Shown here: positions 54,706-63,100 of the stretch, piece by piece
Position numbering within the stretch: position 1 is the first letter of the stretch
How the letters are laid out: every line of letters begins with the position of its first letter
NCBI RefSeq assembly: GCF_014636935.1
Contig: NZ_BMES01000001.1
Location: 1,927,782 to 1,991,781, forward strand
Length of the DNA stretch: 64,000 nucleotides
Direction: 5' to 3'
From: Alsobacter metallidurans
GTDB taxonomy: Bacteria > Pseudomonadota > Alphaproteobacteria > Rhizobiales > Beijerinckiaceae
Notes under the pieces: model-generated
Seen by the model: the letters and a program-made list of their open reading frames with translations, nothing else
Database searches by the model: none
Told to the model about the DNA's origin: nothing
Made by a program: the position numbers and the translations under genes

Positions 54706-56516
54706 GCCTTGATCGCCTGCTTTTCGCTTACGACCCGGAACACCGGCTGAGGCTGGGCAGCCGCGCCTGCAGCGGCGGAGGCGTTGGAACTGGAAGCAGC
54801 CTCGACAGCGGGCTGCGGGCTTGCGAGTTCGCGCAAAACCGCATCGCGTGGGCCGATAGCCTGAATCACACCGTCCCGTATCACCAGGACCTGGTCAACC
54901 GAAGCTAGCGCGCTGGGGCGGTGAGCGACCACGATCACGATTCCCCCGCGCGCCCTCACGGACGCGATTGCATTGGTGAGCGCACGTTCGCCGTCTGCAT
55001 CGAGGTTGGAGTTGGGCTCGTCCAACACCACCAGGAAGGGGTCGCCGTATAGCGCCCGCGCCAGGGCTATCCGTTGCCGTTGCCCGCCGGACAGGGCGGC
55101 CCCACCTTCGCCGATCTGAGTGGAATATCCTTCGGGCAAACGAAGGATCAGGTCATGGACCCCCGCGATACGGGACGCCGAGATGATCGCTTCCGATGTC
55201 GCCTTGGGATCGAAGCGGGCGATGTTCTGAGCGATTGTGCCGGAGAAGAGTTCGACATCCTGGGGCACGTAGCCGATATGGGACCCGCGTTGCTCAGGCG
55301 AAAACTGATCGAGTTCCGCTCCGTCCAACCGTATGCTGCCCGCGACTGCAGGCCACACGCCGACGATGGCCCGGGCGAGTGACGACTTGCCCGAAGCGCT
55401 CGGACCAATCACGCCGAGGCCTTGGCCTGCCTTGAGACTGAAAGTTGCGGAGGACACCACCGGACGCCGAGCGTTGGGCGGCACCACCGTAACATTCGCC
55501 ACATCAACGGTGCCAACCGGCGCCGGTAAAGTCAGCGGCATCGCGCGGGCAGGGTTCTGCCTCAACAGCTCGCGCAGACGAGCCCAGCTTTGCCGCGCGT
55601 TGAGGAATCCCTTCCAATTCGCAATCACCAGATCGACGGGCGCCAGAGCTCGCGCTGTCAAAATCGACGCCGCGATGATGACGCCGCCGCTGGCCAACTG
55701 CTGAACGACCAGATATGCGCCCACCGCCAGCACGGCCGACTGGAGCATCATGCGCAGCACCTTGGAGATCGACCCCAGCCCGCCGCTGACGTCCGCGAGC
55801 GTCCTTTGACTGGTTAGGTATTTTTCGTTGGATCGGTCCCAAAGGTCCCCAAGGCGGGGACCCATTCCCATGGCTTGCACGACTTCAGCGTTGCGCCGCG
55901 ACGCTTCCAGAATGTTGCGACGGTCCATGGCGTCGACCGTGAGGGCCGCCATCGGCCGGCGGCTGAAGATATCCGTGGCAACCGTGACTCCGACGAGGAT
56001 CAAGGCTCCGAACACGGCCGTCAGCCCGATCATCGGATGGAAGATAAAGCAGATTCCGAGATAAAATGGCAGCCACGGCAGGTCGAAGAAAGCGCTTGGC
56101 CCCGGCCCCACAAGGAATGTGCGGACTTGCTCGAGATCGCGCGCGCCCTGCATCGCCTCGGCGCTGTTTTTACCCGGGGGAGCGCTAACGATGATGTCGT
56201 AGATACGACGGCTGAGGCTTTGGTCCACGAAAGTGCCAACCCGCACGAGCACGCGGCTCCGCAAGACCTCAAGCAGACCTTGAAAGCCGTAAAGGAAAGC
56301 GGCGAGCACGCACAAGCCGATCAGCGTCGGCACACTACGGCTGGGGACCACACGATCGTAAACCTCGAGCATAAAGAACGATCCCGTGAGGTACAGGATG
56401 TTGATCATGCAACTCATGACGCCCGCGCCCGCGAAGGCGCGGATGCATCGGCGCAGCGGTTCTGCCAGCTCATTGTTCGTGTTGCGGCCCGCAAGCATGC
56501 TGTCGTCCAATCTCAT
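54702..56516 (-). CDS. Type I secretion ABC transporter (PrsD family)
   Basis: 604 residues from the ATG at 56516 (others at 56555 and 56498 are possible; ribosome sites are weak). Six membrane helices (residues about 20-320) are followed by the ATPase: Walker A IGPSASGKSSL, Q-loop VPQDVELF, signature [19 protein letters not shown], Walker B LVVLDEPNSNLD. No N-terminal peptidase domain is present, so the cargo uses an uncleaved C-terminal signal. Rhizobial PrsD/PrsE export RTX-type glycanases and adhesins. Its placement inside the polysaccharide cluster makes the RTX protein at 60175 the prime cargo candidate. Confidence 0.93.
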   Translation of the reverse strand: MRLDDSMLAGRNTNNELAEPLRRCIRAFAGAGVMSCMINILYLTGSFFMLEVYDRVVPSRSVPTLIGLCVLAAFLYGFQGLLEVLRSRVLVRVGTFVDQSLSRRIYDIIVSAPPGKNSAEAMQGARDLEQVRTFLVGPGPSAFFDLPWLPFYLGICFIFHPMIGLTAVFGALILVGVTVATDIFSRRPMAALTVDAMDRRNILEASRRNAEVVQAMGMGPRLGDLWDRSNEKYLTSQRTLADVSGGLGSISKVLRMMLQSAVLAVGAYLVVQQLASGGVIIAASILTARALAPVDLVIANWKGFLNARQSWARLRELLRQNPARAMPLTLPAPVGTVDVANVTVVPPNARRPVVSSATFSLKAGQGLGVIGPSASGKSSLARAIVGVWPAVAGSIRLDGAELDQFSPEQRGSHIGYVPQDVELFSGTIAQNIARFDPKATSEAIISASRIAGVHDLILRLPEGYSTQIGEGGAALSGGQRQRIALARALYGDPFLVVLDEPNSNLDADGERALTNAIASVRARGGIVIVVAHRPSALASVDQVLVIRDGVIQAIGPRDAVLRELASPQPAVEAASSSNASAAAGAAAQPQPVFRVVSEKQAIKA

Positions 56517-56762
56517 CCGACCCCGACGGCGCGTTCTGGCCGTAACGTTCCACAATCAGTGATCCGGCCACGTTAAAGTCAGCTTACGGGAAAACGTAAA
56601 CGTCCGGCAGCAGACACCCCAGCGGGAACACCTTGGCGCCAATAAGGCCGGTTGCGGGAGTGACGCAGAGTTGGCGTCCATCAGACACCCTCCAGGTTGC
56701 GATGATACCGATTTGCAACAGAATTAACAGGTGCGATGTGAAAAACGGCTTTAAATCACCGG

Positions 56763-57749
56763 TCAGAGCCCAATCGCCGCCCGGACAGTCTCCGCCTGCT
56801 TGAGCCACCGTGTAACCCGAGACGGTGAGCCCCGGAGCGCAATCGCCGCGTTCGCGTGCTCCTCGTGCTCAACGATGGCTCGCAGGCAGCAAATTCTCAG
56901 TGATTCGGCTGTATTGTTCTCGGCGAACAGCCCTGCCGGGCTGAATAGCGACCGAAGCAGGGGTGTATCGCTCAGGATCATCGGCTTACCTGCGCCGAGC
57001 GCTTCGCTGGCGGCGCTCAGTTGAATGCCGTCCTCCTTCGTCAAGGCAAGAACGCCGTAGGATCTCATTATCAACGAGTTGAATGCGTCGGTGTCGAGAA
57101 AGCCGGTGAAGTGAACGTTATCAGGCGCGCCTTCGACAAAGCCGCGCCTTTGAGCCTTGGCCTTGTCGCCGGTGATGATGAAATCCACTTGGGGCAGCGT
57201 TCTTGCGGTTTCAATCACCATCGAGACCGGCTCGTCGGCATTGAACGAACACGGCATCACGAGCATGGGGCGTCCAGCGCCCGGGACCGCCGCGATGGTG
57301 TTGAACCGAGGCGTCTTGTCTTCCAAAACGAAAAGCTTGTTCGCGACGATCCCGGCTTTCAGGGCGCGCGCGTAAACGTCAGCGTTGTGGACCAGCACGA
57401 CGTCGCAGCGGTTCAAGAGCGCCCGGCTCAGCGGCGTCCGCCACCATCGTTGCGAAAGGGCGGCGTTGTGCAGGTCTGCGATGATCTTGGTTTTTCCGCC
57501 TGTCAGCGCTCTGGCCACGAATGCAAGATGCACGAGGAAGTTGGGCGGCGCCTGCACCCAGATTGCTTCCGGAGCGGCGCGCAGAGCCATCGTTATCATG
57601 CGGTATGCCCGCGCCACGTAGCTGATGGCCAGCCGGGACGTCGAGCGAAGCTCCGGGCTCGGCAGATAGACGACGTTAAAATTGAAGAAGTCCTTCATGG
57701 ATTCGGCGCGTCGCTGGTAGCGCACCCATGCGAAATAAATCTGCATCAA
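56763..57749 (-). CDS. Glycosyltransferase, GT-B fold (family 4-like)
   Basis: 328 residues. N-terminal Rossmann half with FLVHLAFVARALTGGKTKIIADLHN; C-terminal half with VDFIITGDKAKA, VHFTGFLDTDAFNSLI and the donor-binding EDGIQLSAASEALGAGKPMILSD, which has the E-x7-E spacing of retaining GT4 enzymes. It should add a sugar to the repeat unit in the cytoplasm. The ATG overlaps the FkbM gene stop by four bases. The order of the two ends and the lack of any metal motif rule out GT2. Confidence 0.85.
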   Translation of the reverse strand: MMQIYFAWVRYQRRAESMKDFFNFNVVYLPSPELRSTSRLAISYVARAYRMITMALRAAPEAIWVQAPPNFLVHLAFVARALTGGKTKIIADLHNAALSQRWWRTPLSRALLNRCDVVLVHNADVYARALKAGIVANKLFVLEDKTPRFNTIAAVPGAGRPMLVMPCSFNADEPVSMVIETARTLPQVDFIITGDKAKAQRRGFVEGAPDNVHFTGFLDTDAFNSLIMRSYGVLALTKEDGIQLSAASEALGAGKPMILSDTPLLRSLFSPAGLFAENNTAESLRICCLRAIVEHEEHANAAIALRGSPSRVTRWLKQAETVRAAIGL

Positions 57750-58504
57750 AGGACCTGAGTCCTTCCTTCGCGCGGAAGAAAAAGAAAATTATTCACGTAT
57801 CCAGAATCGAACGCGCCGTCCGGCGATTTCGCGAGCGCTGGTGGTTGCAGCCGTACGAAGTCAATCACATCTGCGCCGACCACTTCACCACCTTCAATGT
57901 AATGGGCGCGGTAGCCGTTCGCCACAAGGTCATCGACGATCGAACTCGACCGGCCCGGATGGTGGCGCTCCTCGATTTCTACGACGAGGGCAGGGCGATT
58001 TCGCAGAATGGTCTCGCGGGCGCCGGCGAGCACGGCGGCTTCGTGGCCCTCGACGTCGATCTTGATCACCGCAACATCGTCCAGGCGCCAGGCATCCAAG
58101 CGGCGGACAGGGGTTGGTTGCGCCACAAGGCTATAGCCCGGGTTGGCTTCAGCCTCGAGTGAAGCGCGGGTGTCAATGACCCGACCCTCTTTAACCGGAA
58201 CGAAAAGCGTCATGTCGCCATCGTGGTCACTGAGCGCGCAGGCTTCGATCTGGACATGATGGTAGCGCGTCTTCAAAGACTCCGCTCGCCAAAGGATTGG
58301 TTCAAACGCCACGACCCGAGCGGCGCTTCGCGCAAAGCGGTGGGTGTAAAGCCCCTCGTTTGCGCCGACGTCGACGGCCGTTCGCCCCAGCGCAAGGCGT
58401 TCGGCCAGGTTAAGAAGCGGATCGTTTGCCCGCGCAAAACGGATTGCTCGGAGAAGACCTTCAGGGGCAAGCCGACGAACCTGATCTTTCCAAGCCCCGA
58501 ACAC
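57746..58504 (-). CDS. FkbM-family methyltransferase
   Basis: 252 residues. The SAM-binding motif is TAVDVGANEGLYTHRFA near residue 43, followed by VVAFEPILW and the FkbM IKIDVEGHEAAVLAGARETI block. Enzymes of this family in polysaccharide loci O-methylate sugar hydroxyls. It is the first gene of a minus-strand group with the GT4-like gene, and is divergent from the exosortase genes, so promoters for both are expected in 58505-58659. Confidence 0.9.
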   Translation of the reverse strand: MFGAWKDQVRRLAPEGLLRAIRFARANDPLLNLAERLALGRTAVDVGANEGLYTHRFARSAARVVAFEPILWRAESLKTRYHHVQIEACALSDHDGDMTLFVPVKEGRVIDTRASLEAEANPGYSLVAQPTPVRRLDAWRLDDVAVIKIDVEGHEAAVLAGARETILRNRPALVVEIEERHHPGRSSSIVDDLVANGYRAHYIEGGEVVGADVIDFVRLQPPALAKSPDGAFDSGYVNNFLFLPREGRTQVL

Positions 58505-58659
58505 CTAACCCCCGCGATTGCCCCGCCTTCACCCGCGTCTGTGATTGTGTTCTAAGCATACCTTCAACGATCAGCAATTCCGTAATCGGCATTATAAACG
58601 GTTATCGCGTCGAGCGCCGGGAGCATGGAAACAAACTTCTGGAGCAAGGGAGGAACAAC

Positions 58660-58686
58660 ATGCGGGTAGGCGGGACATTCGCTTGA
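58660..58686 (+). CDS. Possible 8-codon leader peptide coupled to the exosortase gene
   Basis: AAGGGAGG (58646-58653) is an excellent ribosome site six bases ahead of an ATG that encodes only MRVGGTFA before a TGA (58684-58686). That stop overlaps a TTG (58683-58685) in the exosortase frame as TTGA. The exosortase itself has no ATG start with a ribosome site. So ribosomes are probably brought to the TTG through this leader. A one-base frameshift in a longer true N-terminus is the other reading. Confidence 0.4.
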   Translation: MRVGGTFA

Positions 58687-59537
58687 GAGCGCTCACGCTA
58701 TTTGGTCACGCTCAGCTGAACCCCGGCGCGGCTGCCCCCAGCGCGTCGTCTCTGCTCGCCTGGGCCGCAACGCTGACCTTCTGCAATGGAGTCGCCGGTA
58801 AGGCCATTGTGGCGATCAATCGGGTCGGCTTCGCGCCCGCATTGGCCAACAGCTTCGATATGAACATTCTCGTGCTGGCCGCCGGCGTGGTCGGTCTTCG
58901 CCTTGCGTGGTCGGCCGAAGCTTCGCGCCCGTCGTCGCGGCTCGACTATGTAGTGGCGGGCGCGGCGGCGGCTCTCGCGTTGATGCCCTACGCGCCCATG
59001 GCGTGGCTCGGATTAAGCATTGTCGCTCTCCGGGCCATGGCCCGGGAGAAACAATGCGATCTCCTGCGCCGGGCTGGATGGATCCTCGCGGCGGTCTCAG
59101 GTTCGCTGATCTGGACAAAACTGCTCTTCGCCCTTTTTGCGCCCACCATCCTGTCTGGCGATGCGCTGCTCACTGCTGCTCTCCTGAACGTGGAGCGCAG
59201 CGGCAATATGGTCGCCTTCGCCGATGGGTCGGGTTTTTTCCAAGTCTACCCAGCATGCTCGTCCCTCGGCAATGTGTCGGTGGGGATCGTCTGTTGGGTG
59301 ACGGCCGTCAACCTGCACGCACCAGGCCGAGCGAGCTGGAACATCGTCGTGGGGGTCGGCGTCGCGGCGGCTGTGGTGACAATCAACATCATCCGGTTGG
59401 CGCTGATCGGCCTCTACCCGGCGCAGTTTGAAACAATCCATGGCGCCGTCGGCGAGATGGTGACGATCTGGACCACGCTGGCCGCCGTGGTGGGCCTCTC
59501 GGCGATCACCTTGAGAAAAAGGGCCGCTCTTGTTTAA
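58683..59537 (+). CDS. Exosortase/archaeosortase-family transpeptidase
   Basis: 284 residues from the TTG at 58683 (start uncertain; the frame is open to 58545 without a good start). It is nearly all membrane helices. The family triad is visible: Cys192 in YPACSSLGN, Arg238 in INIIRLALIG and His253 in FETIHGAVGEM, with the normal order and spacing. Exosortases cleave and transfer proteins with a C-terminal sorting tail in bacteria that make exopolysaccharide. No PEP-CTERM-like tail is seen in this window, so the target is unknown. The following small exported protein overlaps it by eight bases and is its likely partner. Confidence 0.75.
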   Translation: MRALTLFGHAQLNPGAAAPSASSLLAWAATLTFCNGVAGKAIVAINRVGFAPALANSFDMNILVLAAGVVGLRLAWSAEASRPSSRLDYVVAGAAAALALMPYAPMAWLGLSIVALRAMAREKQCDLLRRAGWILAAVSGSLIWTKLLFALFAPTILSGDALLTAALLNVERSGNMVAFADGSGFFQVYPACSSLGNVSVGIVCWVTAVNLHAPGRASWNIVVGVGVAAAVVTINIIRLALIGLYPAQFETIHGAVGEMVTIWTTLAAVVGLSAITLRKRAALV

Positions 59538-59994
59538 GACGATGCTCGCCCTGTCACTCGCGGCATCGATTGGCTTGAAAATCTGGATCGCGCAGGCGCC
59601 AGTTTCCGCCGCCCCGTCCGCATCGCTCATGGCCGATCTTGGCCGCTCCCTCGTGGCGGAGGGGTGGAGCGTCACAACGTCCGAATACGCGGCATCCCCG
59701 ATGATCGAAGCAACGCGAGAAAAGTGTCGCGTCGTCATGGTCGAAGCGCGTCCGCAAGGCTGGAATGCCGCAGCCCTTGGCCGTTTGAAGGAGCCTGGCG
59801 AGAACTTAGCCTACGCCTTCCGGGGTCAACTCACCTTAGAGCTACCTCGCATCCGCGCCACTGCAGCCTATTATTGGTCAATAGTTCTGCGAACGGCAGG
59901 TCTAGCGTCAACGGGCTCAGGTCTTCTGGCGATTGTCGCTGCCCCAGAGTGCCTAACGGGGATTGCGCCATTAACAAGTCCAGACGCGAGCTGA
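59530..59994 (+). CDS. Small exported protein encoded with the exosortase
   Basis: 154 residues from a TTG at 59530 (an ATG at 59542 also fits). It starts with a signal-like helix (MLALSLAASIGLKIWIA) and then has a soluble periplasmic domain with VAEGWSVTTSEYAASPMIEATREKCRVVMVEARP. A second weak hydrophobic stretch (GLASTGSGLLAIVAAPE) ends it. Gene overlap, size and location resemble EpsI-like or other exosortase-associated proteins, but sequence likeness to DUF3485 is not evident. The function is unknown. Confidence 0.65.
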   Translation: MFKTMLALSLAASIGLKIWIAQAPVSAAPSASLMADLGRSLVAEGWSVTTSEYAASPMIEATREKCRVVMVEARPQGWNAAALGRLKEPGENLAYAFRGQLTLELPRIRATAAYYWSIVLRTAGLASTGSGLLAIVAAPECLTGIAPLTSPDAS

Positions 59995-60174
59995 TCTGCG
60001 AAATTTACCTTAATCAGAGCAGCTAACCACGCCTGCACGCTACGGGACCGTTGCGTCGCAGTCACAATGTTTACTTACTTTCCCATTTCTTTCCGGAGAT
60101 GTTTAACTTGGTTGCAACCGACAGGCCGCTTGACGTAGTTATCAATTAATTAAGCGGGCTTCGCTAGCCCCGCT

Positions 60175-63100
60175 GTGAACGAGGTCCGCTGCTTGCCGAC
60201 GAACGCACCCACTGTATCGAGCCTCCAGTCGCCTGGGGCAGCCCCGCTGCCGAGCGAGATTTCCGGAGTGGTTCTGGAAGTCCCGAATGTCACGGGCGAT
60301 GCCGCGACTGTGCTGACCGCGAAAGGCGCGTTCGCCTTCCGAGACCTTGATCCGGCTGACGTCCATTCCCTGACGATCGCCCCGAAAGCAGGCGGCTATC
60401 TGGGATCTCTCGCTGCGGCGGTCACGTCCGAGAGCGCCAGCGGCAGCCTTGGCCGGATCGACTGGACCTTCACCACGACCGACAAGTCGCTTGATGCGCT
60501 CGCAGCCGGCCAGAAGGTCACGCAGGTCTATACGCTCGCCGTCTCGGATGGCGCAGGAGGGATAATCAGGCAGGACGTCGCGGTGACGATCACCGGCGCC
60601 GAAGACAAACCGGTCATCACCGGCTCACTCGCAGGCGCGACGATCTTTGAAAGCTCCGCGGCGTCGTTCACAAGGTCCGGAACGCTTTCGTTCAGCGACG
60701 TTGACGCCACGGATCTGCTGACGACCTCCATCCTTGGCCAAACCGTGAAGGTGCAGAACTCCGCCGGCCAGGATATCACCGCCAGCTTCGCCGCCGAGAA
60801 GTTCGAAGCGCTCAAGCAGGCGTTTTCGATGCCGGTCGGCGCTCTCGGGGGAAGCAAAGGGTCTCAGACCTGGACCTACGCGATCGCCGATTCGCCGCTC
60901 GACTTCCTCGGATCCAACGAAACCGCCACCATCGTAACGACCGTCAAGGTTGTCGATAATCAGGGCGGATCGAGCACCGCGGACGTCGTGATTACCCTTC
61001 GCGGCGCGAACGACGCGCCTGTCACCGTGACCGGCTCGGTCGTTTCGGGCGGGATCACCGAAGCGGCCAACACCGTTGGGGGAATTGCCTTGCAATCGTC
61101 GCAAGGCTCGATCCAGTTCACGGATCTGGACCTGACCGACAAGCATTCGGTCAGCGTCACGCCTAAACAGGCTGGCTATCTGGGGACGCTGAGCCCAGTT
61201 CTGACGACCGACACCGCCGGCGGCGGGACAGGCGTGGTGACCTGGACCTACAGCGTTCAGGACCGGGTCTTGGACGCCCTTGGGCCTGGGCAGCAACTCG
61301 TGCAGACCTATACGGTCAACGTCAGCGACGGGCGCGGTGGCGTGCTGAAGCAGGACGTGGTGATTGTTCTGACGGGGTCAGAGGACGCACCGACGATCTC
61401 TGGACCCACCTCCGTACAGTTCGTCGAAGGAAGCGCGCCAACCTTCGTGCGGACGGGGACCATCACGGTGGCCGATCCGGACGCGAACGCCCAACTGCTG
61501 GCGTCACTGAGCCAGAGCCTTGTCGCGAAGTCAGCGACCGGAGCAGACATCACGTCCACCTTGACGTCGGCGCAGGTCGCGGCGCTGACGCAGGCTTTTA
61601 CCGTTCCGCAGGGTAATCTCGGCGTTAACAAAGCGTCTCTCGGCTGGTCGTTCAGCCTGGCCGACAGTGCTTTGGACTTCCTAGGTCTCAACGAAACCGT
61701 CACCTTGACCAACGCGGTGAGCGTCGACGATCGCGCGGGCGGCGTAGCGGCTACGACGGTCGTCATGACCCTCAAGGGCGTAAACGACGCGCCGATCATC
61801 GACCAAACCTCGAGCTTCACCGCCACCCTCGCGGATACCGCAGCGCGGAGCTCCGGGATCAATATGCAGGCGGGCGGCTCTTTCGCCTTTTACGACATTG
61901 ATCAACGGGACGCCCACACGGTCGCTTCGGCTGCTTCCCAAACCGGATATGTCGGAACGTTCTCCGCAAGACTCGTTCAGGACAGCACTGGCGCCCAGCC
62001 TGGCTCGGTCGCGTGGACGTACACGGTTGCCGACAAGATCGTCGACGCCTTGGGCGCCGGACAAACGCTGAAACAGACCTATGTGGTTAGCGTCAACGAC
62101 GGCAAGGGCGGCGTCGCCAAGCAGAACGTCGATGTCGTTCTGACCGGCTCCAACGACCTTCCTGTGATAACCGGCCTTGTGGGCTCGACGGTGTACGAGT
62201 TGCCGCCCAGCGCGTCGGAGTCGATGATCCACCGGGGTGGTACGCTCAAGCTCGCCGATGTCGACCAGACCGACCATCTTGAAGTTTCGTTCACGCCCGC
62301 ATCCGTCTCCTTCACGGACGCCGCCGGACGCTCGATCTCGGATCTGCCATCCCAGCAATTGACGGCTGACCAGGCCAGCGCCCTTTCGCTGGCGAAATCG
62401 CTCGCCGCGAACCTGTCGATGTCGACAAGCACGGCGGGCAATCAGGGCTCGGTGAACTGGAGTTTCGACGCGGCGGCTTCAAAGCTTGCGTTCCTCGAGA
62501 AGGGCGAGACCGTCAAGATCACCGTCAACGTCGTTGTCCAGGATCTCGACGCCGCGAATGGGCCCACGGGCGAAGCGGTCGTCAAACCGGTCACGATCAC
62601 GCTGGTGGGGCAGGACGCCAGCTGGCAAGCAAAGGACCACACCGCCGAGCTGATGAACAAGACCATCCTGACGAGTCCGACGTCAAACGGCGATATCGGT
62701 TGCCAACTGCCGGCCGCAGCCTTGCGCAGCTACCTCGACCTGGGCGGGAACGACGGCACGACTTTCCTGCGCCCGGTGACGGTGCGGATCGACAAGGATG
62801 GCGCGACGCTCGACGGGATCGATTTTCGTGGGTCGCAGGTCGTGGTGGCGGCCAGCAACGTCTCGTTCGTCAATTGCCTGTTCGACTCGTCGGGTTCGCT
62901 CGGGCGCCCAGGCGTCGATATTGGGGCCGGCATCCACGACATCTCTCTCGACCACTGCAGCTTCGATGGGCTGAAGAGGGCGACGGGGTACCCCGATTTT
63001 ATTTCAAGCGCGGCCGAGCGGACCACGATCACCAACAGCGTCTTCCTGAACGCGCCCAGTGACGGCATCTACATCGAGAGCGGGATAATCGCCAATAACT

